The notes under the pieces are model-generated. The model was given only the letters and a program-made list of their open reading frames with translations. It had not been told where the DNA came from and ran no database searches. From Amycolatopsis tolypomycina (GTDB lineage Bacteria > Actinomycetota > Actinomycetes > Mycobacteriales > Pseudonocardiaceae): 64,000 nucleotides of DNA. The translations under genes and the position numbers were made by a program. Below, one piece after another: positions 8,832 to 16,592 of this stretch (position 1 is its first letter; every line of letters begins with the position of its first letter). Where the stretch lies: NCBI RefSeq assembly GCF_900105945.1, contig NZ_FNSO01000004.1, forward strand, positions 124,001-188,000. The letters run 5' to 3'.

Positions 8832-10616
8832 CTACCCGAGCCGCTCGTCGGCCTCGTCGGCGTCCGCGAAGCCCCACGCGCGGGCCAGGCGGGTCAACGC
8901 GCGAGCGGCCCAGGCGCGCCGCTTGGTGCGGCGGAGCCCGATCGGGGCCACCACGGTCACCGCACCCTCCGGGCCCGGCTGCCCCGCCGCCTCGCCGAAC
9001 GCCGAGAGGTCGGCAACGGCAGGCAGGCTGCCGTCCGCCTTGACCTGCAGTTCCACCGTCGGGGGCGCCAGCAGCGTGGCGCGCTCGGGATCGGGGACGA
9101 GCGCGCCGGGCACCACGACGGTCGCGGTGTGCCACGCCGCCGTCCACAGAGCCACGATCTCGTTCGCCGTGATCCGGAGGTCGGCGGTGTTCCGGCCCGG
9201 CCGCGCCGAGGCCCACGCCGCGAAGTTCGCCTGGAACTCGACGGAAACCGTGACCGCTGCCGTGCGGTCGCCAGGAAGCAGGATGCGGGCGACCGCACGG
9301 ACGGCCGTGTCCCCGCCGGCCGGGTTCCGCAAGGAGTAGTCGTACCGGGCGTCCCGTCCGCTCGCCCGTTCCCACCGGGCCGGCGCGGTCCGGGCCCGCC
9401 GCAGCAGGGACAAGGCCGGGAGCAGCGTGCTGATCGGGGCGTCCGGGAGCGCCGCTTCGATCAGCTCGCGGACCTGAGGGGTGATCACGACGTCGTCGTC
9501 GAACTGCCACGGCAGCGTGGCGACGGCGCGCACCGTCAGATCCGCCGGCCCGGCCACCGGGAGCCGCAGGGCTTCCCGGGCGTTCCCGCTCAGCCGGGAT
9601 TTGGGTAGCCACCGCGCCGGCTGTGATGCGGGGTCGCGGTGCAGGATGCCCATCCGCCAGGTTCCGCCGTCGAGGTCGACCGTGCGGGCGGCGGCATCGA
9701 GGTGGTCCGAGGTGGGAAACCCGGGGCCGGCGGGGAAGCCCGGCAGGGCCGCGAGGTCGTCCCAGATCGGCCCGGCGACCACCACGGCCCGCTTGCCGGC
9801 GACGGAGCAGATCACGGCGCCGCCGGTGAGGTGCTGGACGAAGCCGGGGCCCGCGGGGTAGGCCCGGCCGGCCGGCGCGCCCAGGCGGCCTCCGGCTCGG
9901 CCCAGCCGACCTGCGGCTCGGTGGAAGGCGTTCTCGAACGCCCGCTCGGTCCACCGGTCGGCCCCTTCGCCGATCCGGATGTCCGGCGTGGCGGGAACCG
10001 TCACGGATCCGGCGTTGCCCACCTGGATCACGACGCCGCTGACGTTGCCGGTCACCACGTTCCGGACGGCCGGGGGCGGCTGCGGCGGCGGGACGTGCGG
10101 CGGGACCTGCTTCGGGCTCAGCACCGGAACCGCACCCAGCGGCCGCCGGACGAATTCGGGCTGGTTGGTCAGCATGCGCAGGAGCTTTTCGGCGCCTTCG
10201 ACGGTGAAGTCCGTGACCGTGTACACCGTCGAGGTGGCCGGGGCCAGGAAGTCCGGCACGTCGTCCGGGCCGCGGCCGGGCAGCAGGACGGGCACGAACC
10301 GGTTCAGCGCGTTCCGGTCGGCGTAGAACGCCTCGCGGATCAGCCGGGCTTCCCACTGCACGCCGCGTTCCTCGTGCGCGCTCCCGCGGCCCTCGGCTCC
10401 GCGGCGGTAGGCGGGGGAGGCGATCACCAGGACGTGGTCGGCTTCCCGGATCTGCCCGGCCACCCACAACGCCCGGTCCCGGCGCTCGTGGGCCTCGCTC
10501 AGATCGATCTCGGCGTCGACACCGCAGGACCGCAGGAACTCCCAGAGCCGCAGCACGGACTCCTGGTGGGACGGGTCGCCCGGCTCCTCGGCGTAGGAGA
10601 GGAACGCTCGGGTCAC
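8832..10616 (-). CDS. SEFIR-domain protein with a beta-rich C-terminal region
   Basis: The 594-aa protein starts with a SEFIR/TIR-like domain (residues 1 to about 165): RAFLSYAEE, SCGVDAEIDL, DHVLVIASPAYRR and VPVLLPG fit the flavodoxin-like SEFIR pattern. A Pro-rich linker follows, then NVVTGNVSGVVIQVGN near 195-212. That motif is like the short N-x-V-x-G-x-V-Q-x-G tags I know from actinobacterial conflict and effector proteins. The rest (about 215-594) is a large domain I do not recognise. I see no membrane segment or obvious enzyme motif. Bacterial SEFIR proteins are suspected of signalling or defence; the function here is unknown. The GTG start overlaps the stop of a 14-codon upstream ORF. 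Confidence 0.8.
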   Translation of the reverse strand: MTRAFLSYAEEPGDPSHQESVLRLWEFLRSCGVDAEIDLSEAHERRDRALWVAGQIREADHVLVIASPAYRRGAEGRGSAHEERGVQWEARLIREAFYADRNALNRFVPVLLPGRGPDDVPDFLAPATSTVYTVTDFTVEGAEKLLRMLTNQPEFVRRPLGAVPVLSPKQVPPHVPPPQPPPAVRNVVTGNVSGVVIQVGNAGSVTVPATPDIRIGEGADRWTERAFENAFHRAAGRLGRAGGRLGAPAGRAYPAGPGFVQHLTGGAVICSVAGKRAVVVAGPIWDDLAALPGFPAGPGFPTSDHLDAAARTVDLDGGTWRMGILHRDPASQPARWLPKSRLSGNAREALRLPVAGPADLTVRAVATLPWQFDDDVVITPQVRELIEAALPDAPISTLLPALSLLRRARTAPARWERASGRDARYDYSLRNPAGGDTAVRAVARILLPGDRTAAVTVSVEFQANFAAWASARPGRNTADLRITANEIVALWTAAWHTATVVVPGALVPDPERATLLAPPTVELQVKADGSLPAVADLSAFGEAAGQPGPEGAVTVVAPIGLRRTKRRAWAARALTRLARAWGFADADEADERLG

Positions 10617-10657
10617 GCCGCGCCACCCGCCCGGTACAGCGCATCGGCTCCGGCCAC
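10613..10657 (-). CDS. 14-codon upstream ORF coupled to the SEFIR gene
   Basis: GTG at 10657 with a near-ideal GGGGAGG (10663-10669) five bases upstream. It encodes MAGADALYRAGGAA and stops in the GTGA that starts the SEFIR gene. The SEFIR start has no ribosome site of its own, so it is probably reached by re-initiation after this ORF. It is too short to judge by composition; the support is the ribosome site and the exact overlap. Confidence 0.5.
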   Translation of the reverse strand: MAGADALYRAGGAA

Positions 10658-10691
10658 GCGTACCTCCCCACCTCGTCCCGCGAGGGAAAGG

Positions 10692-10720
10692 AGTCTACCG
10701 ACTCGGGGGACGGCGGTCAG
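10692..10720 (-). promoter_or_regulatory. Candidate promoter of the SEFIR gene
   Basis: -35 CTGACC (10715-10720), a 17-bp spacer and -10 TAGACT (10692-10697), reading leftwards, with the upstream ORF beginning about 28 bases after the expected start. The -35 overlaps the stop codon of the cyclase gene, so SEFIR transcription can be independent of usp-cyclase. Confidence 0.5.
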
Positions 10721-11832
10721 AGCTTGCGGCGCCGGCGCCGCCGGGGCCGCGGTTCGGCCGCCGGGTCCTCCGGCGCCTCTTCCCGGGCCGCCGGGTCGGC
10801 CAGGCCGAGCATCTCCGCCGCCAGTTGCTGGGAACTTGCGAACATGCCCGTCGGGGCCTCGGCCGCCCGGCGCAGGGCCGCCGGGCGGAGGCGGTTGTAG
10901 CCGCGGACCGTCACCGGTCTGCGGGCGCGCAGCTCGTACGCCTTCTCCTCCGCCAGCTCCGCGGCCAGCTCGCGGTCGACCAGGATCGTGCCGGGGCGGG
11001 CCACCGATGTCAGCCGGGCCGCGAGGTTGACCACCGAGCCGTACACGTCGCCGAAGCGTGACAGGATGCGGCCCGAGGCCATGCCCGCGCGGACCGCCGG
11101 CAGGCTCTCGTCCGCCGACGTGCGCTCGGTCAGCGTCAGGGCTATCTCCGCCGCGTCGGTCGGCGAGTCCGCCACGAACAGGACCTCGTCGCCGATCATC
11201 TTCACCACGCGGCCGTGGTGCTCGGCGATCACCTCCGTGGCCAGCGTCTCGAACGCGTCGAGCACGCGGCTGAGCTCGTCCTCGCCGATCTGGCGGGTCA
11301 GCCTCGTGTAGCCGACCATGTCCACGAACCCGACGACCTCGGTGCGGGTTTCCAGGTGCTCGTCCGGGGCCGCGAACGCCCGCCCCGCGTACGCCGCCAG
11401 GTGCCGGCGCCAGACGAAGTTCTGCACCTGCTCCAGCTCCGGCAGCAACCGGTCGACCAGCCGGGTCACCTGGCGCTCGCTGCGGCCAAGCTCCGGCTGC
11501 TCCCTGATCAGCTGCCACAGCATGTCGACCTGCCATTCGGCCAGCCGCGACAGGTGCTGGCCGAGCGCGCGCGTCACCGACACCTCGATGCTCGGGTCGA
11601 TCAGCCCCGACTGCACCAGCTGGTCCGCGGTCCGCATGGCCTCGACGTCCGCGTCGGTGAAGACGACCTCGTCGTCGTGCACGGTCGCGAACCCCAGCGC
11701 GCGCCAGAGCCGGCGTGACCGCTCTTCGGGCACGCCGGCCTTCTCCGCCACTTCCAGGCGGGTGTACTTCCGCCTGCCGCCGAGCAGGACGCGTTCGAGC
11801 CGCTGCTGAAGTTCCTCGCTCGACTCGGCCAC
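10717..11832 (-). CDS. Class III adenylate cyclase with N-terminal regulatory domain
   Basis: This protein is predicted to make cAMP in the cytosol. The 371-aa product has an N-terminal helical module (about 15-160) resembling the regulatory domain of the pH- or lipid-responsive mycobacterial Rv2212 type, then the catalytic domain from about 165 to 300. Metal-binding Asp residues are seen in VGFVDMVGYT and MIGDEVLF, and the transition-state Asn/Arg pair in GSVVNLAARL. It ends in a basic tail. The GTG start is one base after the stop of the universal stress protein gene, so the two are probably co-translated. The nucleotide specificity is inferred. Confidence 0.88.
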   Translation of the reverse strand: MAESSEELQQRLERVLLGGRRKYTRLEVAEKAGVPEERSRRLWRALGFATVHDDEVVFTDADVEAMRTADQLVQSGLIDPSIEVSVTRALGQHLSRLAEWQVDMLWQLIREQPELGRSERQVTRLVDRLLPELEQVQNFVWRRHLAAYAGRAFAAPDEHLETRTEVVGFVDMVGYTRLTRQIGEDELSRVLDAFETLATEVIAEHHGRVVKMIGDEVLFVADSPTDAAEIALTLTERTSADESLPAVRAGMASGRILSRFGDVYGSVVNLAARLTSVARPGTILVDRELAAELAEEKAYELRARRPVTVRGYNRLRPAALRRAAEAPTGMFASSQQLAAEMLGLADPAAREEAPEDPAAEPRPRRRRRRKL

Positions 11833-11833
11833 G

Positions 11834-12286
11834 TCAGGTCGTGTGGACGATCAGCACGTCCACGCCGGACTTCCGCGCCACCTCCGACGGCACCGAGCCG
11901 AGGATCCGGCCGGCGATCGTGTTCAGCCCGCGGTTGCCGACCACCAGCAGGTCGGCCTCGCGCTCCTTGACCACCTTGCGCAGCGAGTCGACCGGGTCGC
12001 CCTTCACGGCGACCGTGTCGATCTTCTCCGCGCCCGCGCGCGCCGCCCGGTCCCGCGCCGACTGCAGCGTGTCTTCGGCCGGTGCCGAACCCACGACCTG
12101 GTACGCCTCCTCGCCGAGGGCGTCCTGGGCCTTCTCGACGTCGGACTGGCTCGCCGGGTAGTACGCACACGCGATGACGAGCGTGGCGCCCGCGTCGCCG
12201 GCCACTGCCGCCGCGCGGTCCACCGCCGCGAACGAGGACTCCGAGCCGTCCGTGCCCACCACCACGGTCCGATATGCCGCACCCAT
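11834..12286 (-). CDS. Universal stress protein (UspA family)
   Basis: A single Usp domain of 150 aa. It starts with the beta-strand motif RTVVVGTDGSESS and ends with the ATP-binding pattern VVGNRGLNTIAGRILGSVPS followed by VDVLIVHTT, so it is an ATP-binding UspA-type member. The ATG at 12286 lies 8 bases after GGAGG; a TTG two codons upstream is too close to that site. It is first in a two-gene unit with the adenylate cyclase, which suggests a link between stress and cAMP signalling. A 16-bp palindrome lies in its promoter. Confidence 0.9.
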   Translation of the reverse strand: MGAAYRTVVVGTDGSESSFAAVDRAAAVAGDAGATLVIACAYYPASQSDVEKAQDALGEEAYQVVGSAPAEDTLQSARDRAARAGAEKIDTVAVKGDPVDSLRKVVKEREADLLVVGNRGLNTIAGRILGSVPSEVARKSGVDVLIVHTT

Positions 12287-12321
12287 GCGCAAAACCTCCA
12301 GGTGATCCCGCGTGAGCAGGG

Positions 12322-12345
12322 ACGATAGCCGGTCGGTACCGACCG
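12322..12345 (-). promoter_or_regulatory. usp-cyclase promoter with 16-bp palindrome
   Basis: CGGTCGGTACCGACCG at 12330-12345 is a perfect palindrome. TATCGT (12322-12327) read leftwards is a plausible -10 for the usp gene, so the palindrome would sit in the spacer between -35 and -10. A repressor bound there would control stress-protein and cyclase expression. The regulator is unknown. Confidence 0.5.
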
Positions 12346-12379
12346 CGCAGGCTCGTCCGCGCCCGTGTCGGGTGGAAGG

Positions 12380-13627
12380 TTACTCGCCAGTCGCTTTCTG
12401 CGCTCCGCTCGCCCGCGGTGCCGGCTTCGGCGCCGCTTTGGGGGACACCGTGGGGGGCGCCGTGGGGGCGGGCTTGACCGCCGGCTTGGTCCCGGGCTTC
12501 GGCTTCGGCACGTCGGAGGCGCGGATCCGGATCGTCTCCTCGACGTCGGTGACCCGGACCGTCTTCTCGGTCTCGTCGACGGCGTCCGGCTTCTGGTCGG
12601 TCACCAGGTCGGCCTTGACGTCGGCGGGCACCTTGACCTCGTCGCCGAGGACGGTGTGCGCCTCGGCCAGCACCGCCCGCGCCGCGCGGACCTGCTCGGC
12701 CAGCCCGCCACGCACCTTGCGCAGCGCGTCGACCCGCTCGTTGGCCTGGGTGATCCGCCGGTTCGACTCCTCGGTCGCCGTCGTCACGCGGCGGCGCGCC
12801 TCGTCGGCGGCCTCGGCGAGCCGGGCGTTGGCCTCGGTGATCGAGTCCTGACGGCGCTTGTTCGCCTCCGCGACGGACTCCCGCTGCCGCCGGTCGATGT
12901 CGGCCTTCGCGGCCTTCTCCTCTTCGAGGACCTTCGCGCGGATGTCGGCGGCGTCCTGCGTGGCCTCCTGGACGCGCCGCGCGGCTTCGGCCTTGCTGGC
13001 CGCTTCCTGCTCGGCCAGCACCCGCATCGCCTCGGTGCGGCGCGAGGCCATCGCGATCTCGAAGTCCTCTTCGACCTTGGTCCGGCGGTCGGCCGACTCG
13101 GTGTCGAGCCGCTTGCGCTCCGCCTCGGCCTCGTCGGTGATCTTCTTGGCCTGCGCGCGGGCGTCTTCGAGGACCTTGCGGTGCTCGGCTTCCATCTCCT
13201 TGCGCCGCAGGTCGAGCTCGGTGAGCAGCTGCTCGTAGCGGGCGCGCATGGCGCTGGCGTCCGTCTCGGCCTTGGCCCGGATGTGCCCGGCCTCGGCTTC
13301 CGCGCGGGCGCGGGTGTCGGCGGACTCGTCCTGCGCGAGGCGCAGCATCCGCTGCAGCCGTTCGGACAGGCCTTCGACGCTCGTCGGCGGCTGGGCCAGC
13401 CGGTCGACCTGCCCGCGCAGGTCCGCGATCTCGCCGCGCGCGATCTCCAGCTGGCGCGCCAGATCGCCGGCCTGCACGATGGCGGCGTCCCGATCGGCGG
13501 TGAGCATCTTCAGGTCGGCGTCCAGCCGTTCGAGGTGCTCGTCGACCTGCGCTTTGCTGTACCCGCGCTTCGTCACGTCGAAGCCGGCTCCCAGCGGCAC
13601 AAGCTCCCGTTCATCGCCAAGGCTCAT
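12380..13627 (-). CDS. DivIVA-domain coiled-coil protein
   Basis: The protein has 415 aa. The N-terminus (about 10-50) matches the DivIVA/Wag31 membrane-binding domain, with FDVTKRGYSKAQVDEHL. Residues from about 60 to 310 form a nearly continuous charged coiled coil rich in Ala, Glu, Arg and Lys, and the last 60 residues are a Pro/Ala/Lys-rich tail. Actinomycete proteins of this form (DivIVA, FilP and Scy types) organise polar growth or the cytoskeleton (family knowledge). The exact class is uncertain because there is no second diagnostic domain. It is a single gene downstream of ccr, separated by a hairpin. Confidence 0.8.
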   Translation of the reverse strand: MSLGDERELVPLGAGFDVTKRGYSKAQVDEHLERLDADLKMLTADRDAAIVQAGDLARQLEIARGEIADLRGQVDRLAQPPTSVEGLSERLQRMLRLAQDESADTRARAEAEAGHIRAKAETDASAMRARYEQLLTELDLRRKEMEAEHRKVLEDARAQAKKITDEAEAERKRLDTESADRRTKVEEDFEIAMASRRTEAMRVLAEQEAASKAEAARRVQEATQDAADIRAKVLEEEKAAKADIDRRQRESVAEANKRRQDSITEANARLAEAADEARRRVTTATEESNRRITQANERVDALRKVRGGLAEQVRAARAVLAEAHTVLGDEVKVPADVKADLVTDQKPDAVDETEKTVRVTDVEETIRIRASDVPKPKPGTKPAVKPAPTAPPTVSPKAAPKPAPRASGAQKATGE

Positions 13628-13702
13628 GGGGCCTACCGTAGTCGCAGTCCGGTCACGGACGGGTGAGCACCCGGGCCGTGCGCCGAACGCGCCGTCTCCC
13701 GC

Positions 13703-13773
13703 GGCGAAAGGAACCGGCGGAATCGGCCGGTTCTCCGGGGATTCCCGACACCGAGCCGCCGGTTCCTTCCGCC
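13703..13773 (-). terminator. Long-loop hairpin downstream of ccr
   Basis: Two 18-base arms (13703-13720 and 13756-13773) match at 17 positions and are separated by a 35-base loop. It lies between the ccr 3' end and the start of the DivIVA gene, and no T run follows. A long loop is unusual for an intrinsic terminator; it could instead be an operator for the DivIVA-type gene. Confidence 0.5.
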
Positions 13774-13780
13774 GTCGCGG

Positions 13781-13836
13781 TCAGGCGCTGTGGATCAGGC
13801 GCTGTGGATCAGGCGCCGCGTGTCAGGCGCCGCGGA
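13781..13836. repeat. Four tandem 14-bp units overlapping the ccr stop codon
   Basis: TCAGGCGCTGTGGA occurs twice (13781-13794, 13795-13808), followed by two variants (13809-13822 and 13823-13836). The last copy contains the ccr stop codon and final codons. It looks like slippage-driven duplication of the gene end into the intergenic region. Confidence 0.75.
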
Positions 13837-15163
13837 AGGCGTTGATGCCTTCGATGTGCTTCGCGCGCTTCTCTTCGTCGCGGACGCCGAGGCCTTCCTG
13901 CGGGGCGAGCGCGAGCACGCCGACCTTGCCCTGGTGGGCGTTGCGGTGCACGTCCAGCGCGGCCTGCCCGGTCTCTTCCAGGGAGTAGGTCTTCGAGAGC
14001 GTCGGGTGGATCAGACCCTTCGCGATCAGCCGGTTCGCCTCCCACGACTCGCGGTAGTTGGCGAAGTGGGAGCCGATGATCCGCTTCAGGTTCATCCACA
14101 GGTAGCGGTTGTCGTACTGGTGCATGTACCCGGACGTCGAGGCGCACGTGACGATCGTGCCGCCCTTGCGCGCGGCGTAGACGGAAGCGCCGAAGGTCTC
14201 CCGGCCGGGGTGCTCGAACACGATGTCCGGGTCCTCGCCGCCGGTCAGCTCGCGGATCCGCGCCCCGAAGCGCTGCCACTCCTTCGGGTCCTGCTCGTCG
14301 TCGTTCTTCCAGAACTTGTAGCCCTCGGCGCTGCGGTCGATGATCAGCTCGGCGCCGAGCTTCCGGCAGATCGCCGCCTTCTCCGGGCTCGACACGACGC
14401 ACACCGGGATGGCGCCGCCGTTCAGCGCGTACTGCGTCGCGTAGGAGCCGAGGCCGCCGGAGGCGCCCCAGATCAGGACGACGTCGCCCTGCTTCATGTC
14501 CGCGCCGTTGCGCGAGACGAGCTGCCGGTAGGCGGTGGAGTTGACGAGGCCGGGCGAGGCGGCTTCCTCCCAGGTCAGGTGGTCCGGCTTCGGCATCAGC
14601 TGGTTGGCCTTGACCAGCGCGATCTCGGCGAGGCCGCCGAAGTTCGTCTCGAAGCCCCAGATCCGCTGCTCGGTGTCGAGCATGGTGTCGTTGTGCCCGT
14701 CGGGGCCCTCGAGCTCGACGTTCAGGCAGTGCGCGACGACCTCGTCGCCGGGCTTCCAGTTGTGCACGCCGACACCGGTCCGCAGCACGACGCCGGACAG
14801 GTCCGAGCCGACGACGTGGTACGGCAGGTCGTGCCGCTTGGCCAGCGGCGAGAGCTTCCCGTACTTCTTGAGGAACTTGAACGTCGGGATCGGCTCGAAG
14901 ATCGACGTCCACACGGTGTTGTAGTTGATGGCGCTCGCCATGACGGCGACCAGCGCCTCACCGGGGCCGAGTTCGGGCACCGGGACGTCGTCGACGTGCA
15001 GCGACTTGCGCGGATCCTTGTCCCGGCTCTCGAGGCCTTCGAACATGTCGACCTCGTCCGCGTGCACGGTGACCCCGCGGTAGCTCTCGGGCACGGGCAA
15101 CGAGCCGACCGCAGCGGCCTCGCCGGTCAGGATGGCCTGCTGGATCTCGCCGAGCTGCGTCAT
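13823..15163 (-). CDS. ccr: Crotonyl-CoA carboxylase/reductase
   Basis: Ccr converts crotonyl-CoA, CO2 and NADPH to ethylmalonyl-CoA. It is the key enzyme of the ethylmalonyl-CoA pathway and a source of polyketide extender units. The 446-aa length is typical. It is an MDR-type reductase with the nucleotide loop WGASGGLGSYATQ. The CO2-pocket residues described for the family appear conserved: Asn in ASAINYNTVW, Phe-Glu in WGFETNFGG and His in ASTSGYMHQYDNRYLW. The ATG at 15163 was chosen because upstream sequence is promoter-like. The epimerase, thiolase and meaB nearby belong to the same C4/C3 acyl-CoA metabolism. Confidence 0.95.
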   Translation of the reverse strand: MTQLGEIQQAILTGEAAAVGSLPVPESYRGVTVHADEVDMFEGLESRDKDPRKSLHVDDVPVPELGPGEALVAVMASAINYNTVWTSIFEPIPTFKFLKKYGKLSPLAKRHDLPYHVVGSDLSGVVLRTGVGVHNWKPGDEVVAHCLNVELEGPDGHNDTMLDTEQRIWGFETNFGGLAEIALVKANQLMPKPDHLTWEEAASPGLVNSTAYRQLVSRNGADMKQGDVVLIWGASGGLGSYATQYALNGGAIPVCVVSSPEKAAICRKLGAELIIDRSAEGYKFWKNDDEQDPKEWQRFGARIRELTGGEDPDIVFEHPGRETFGASVYAARKGGTIVTCASTSGYMHQYDNRYLWMNLKRIIGSHFANYRESWEANRLIAKGLIHPTLSKTYSLEETGQAALDVHRNAHQGKVGVLALAPQEGLGVRDEEKRAKHIEGINAFRGA

Positions 15164-15202
15164 CGGTTCCTCCGCGGAGATGGGGGGCGTTGGCGGCAGA
15201 AA

Positions 15203-15216
15203 TTACTCGCCGGTAA
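15203..15216. promoter_or_regulatory. Inverted repeat in the ccr promoter
   Basis: TTACTCGCCGGTAA has TTAC and GTAA arms around a 6-base centre, 40 bp upstream of the ccr start. The form resembles operators in front of actinobacterial acyl-CoA genes, but I cannot name the regulator. TACAGT lies further upstream on the minus strand as a possible -10. Confidence 0.4.
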
Positions 15217-15278
15217 CACGCGCCCACAACTGTACGAGACGGACAGCACGATTACACGCCGAACTGTGACCGGGTTAC

Positions 15279-15300
15279 CTTGACCGGCTGGCCAGTCAAG
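15279..15300. promoter_or_regulatory. 22-bp palindrome upstream of the SPW-tetR unit
   Basis: CTTGACCGGC, TG, then GCCAGTCAAG: 10-bp arms with one mismatch, about 63 bp before the SPW gene. The TetR gene two positions downstream (15751-16323) is the obvious candidate to bind here. Inferred from symmetry and place. Confidence 0.5.
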
Positions 15301-15362
15301 CGGATCATCAACGTCGGGTACACCCACCCGACCAGCAGTTTCACCGACGGAGGTGAGCACGA

Positions 15363-15731
15363 ATGAGTGAAGTCTCTACGCGCGCGTGGACCCGGCCCCA
15401 TGACTGGGCCGAGGTCGTCATCGGGGTGGTCGCCGCTCTTTCACCCCTTTGGCTGAGCACGGACACGACCGCGATGTGGACGATGGTCGTCCTGGGCGCG
15501 CTGATCGCACTCGACGGCCTGGTTTCGCTGGCGATGCCGGGCATGGTCTACGGCGAAGGCATCCAGATCGCGCTCGGCGTGCTGCTCTTCATCGCGCCGT
15601 GGGTGATGGGGTACACGGAGTTCAACGGCGCGTCCTGGACGTCCTGGATCGCCGGGGTGCTGACGGTCATCGCCGGCGCGGCCGCGATGCCGGTGGCGAA
15701 CGCCGCGCACCGCACGGCCGGGCAGCACTGA
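15363..15731 (+). CDS. SPW-repeat membrane protein
   Basis: A 122-aa integral membrane protein with four predicted helices arranged as two SPW-type repeats: DWAEVVIGVVAALSPLW near residues 14-30, and IQIALGVLLFIAPWVMGY near 66-83. The family is common in actinomycetes and of unknown function. The ATG follows GGAGGTGAGC. The TetR gene starts 19 bases after its stop, so the two probably form one transcript regulated from the palindrome at 15279-15300. Confidence 0.85.
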   Translation: MSEVSTRAWTRPHDWAEVVIGVVAALSPLWLSTDTTAMWTMVVLGALIALDGLVSLAMPGMVYGEGIQIALGVLLFIAPWVMGYTEFNGASWTSWIAGVLTVIAGAAAMPVANAAHRTAGQH

Positions 15732-15750
15732 CGACACAGGAGGCACGGGC

Positions 15751-16323
15751 ATGACCGAGGATTCGGCGAAGGAGCGCATCCTCTGCGCAGCCGAGGCGCT
15801 CTTCGCCGAGTCCGGCTTCGACGCCACCCCGACGTCCCGCATAGCGGAGCAGGCGGGCGTGCCGAAGGGGCTGGTGCACTACTACTTCCGCCACAAGTCC
15901 GACCTGTTGACGGCGCTGGTCGAGCGCCTCCCGGACGAGCGCATAGAGCCGGCGGTGGTGGTGGTCCCTGGCGACCTGGCGGGCAGCTTGAGGCGGCTGG
16001 TCCGCGAGCTGGACCACCGCTTCAGCAGGTCGCTGGGCCTGTCACACCTGCTGTGGCGCGAGGCGGACACGCACCACGTGGTGCGGGACGCGTTGCACGA
16101 GCGCTTCCAGGTGCTGGTGAGGCAGGTCCGAGCGGTGATAGTGGCGGCAACAGGCGGCGGAGTGCCGACGGCCGACGTGGATCGGGCATCGGGCCTGCTG
16201 GCGCGCGCGGTGAGCCACCGGCACGCGACGGCGCGGCACGCGGAGGACGACCTGCCGGCGGAGTTCGACGGCGAGCTGACGTTCATCGCCGACGCGCTCT
16301 CGTCGAAGGCCGCGCCGGCTTAG
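15751..16323 (+). CDS. TetR-family regulator
   Basis: The 190-aa protein has an N-terminal helix-turn-helix at about residues 28-50 ([19 protein letters not shown]) and a variable ligand domain. AGGAGG-like sequence precedes the ATG. It lies downstream of the SPW membrane protein in the same direction, and a 22-bp palindrome lies in front of that pair, so autoregulation is likely. The ligand and any other target are not evident; ccr, divergent from this pair, is one candidate. Confidence 0.88.
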   Translation: MTEDSAKERILCAAEALFAESGFDATPTSRIAEQAGVPKGLVHYYFRHKSDLLTALVERLPDERIEPAVVVVPGDLAGSLRRLVRELDHRFSRSLGLSHLLWREADTHHVVRDALHERFQVLVRQVRAVIVAATGGGVPTADVDRASGLLARAVSHRHATARHAEDDLPAEFDGELTFIADALSSKAAPA

Positions 16324-16590
16324 CTGGGCTGCGCTGGGGCGGCCGGGTTGCGCCGGGTTGCGCCGGGTTGGCCGGGTTGGCTGGGCTGCGCCGGGCTGGC
16401 TGGGCCGCGCTGGGTTGGCTGGCTGCGCCGGCTTAGCCAGGCTGCGTTGGGTTGGCTTGGCCCCGAGCCGCCGCTTGGCCGATGGGCTGTGCGGCCGGGC
16501 TACCTCGTGGCGCTGCTCGGCTCGCCGTGGCCGCGCGCCCGTTTCTTGGCACGGGCGTGCGGCTCCGCGTCGAACCGTTGCGGCGGAACG
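16324..16590. repeat. Degenerate GGCTGGGCTGCG-type low-complexity repeat
   Basis: From 16324 to about 16470 the sequence is built from imperfect copies of short GC-rich words such as CGCCGGGTTG and GGCTGGGCTGCG, on one strand only. No gene is visible; the remainder to 16592 is plain GC-rich spacer. It separates the TetR gene from the convergent epimerase gene. Confidence 0.7.
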
Positions 16591-16592
16591 GG

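Noticed and set aside
8827..8834. Terminator between paaE and the SEFIR gene
   Set aside because: The two convergent genes are one base apart and no hairpin is visible at the junction.
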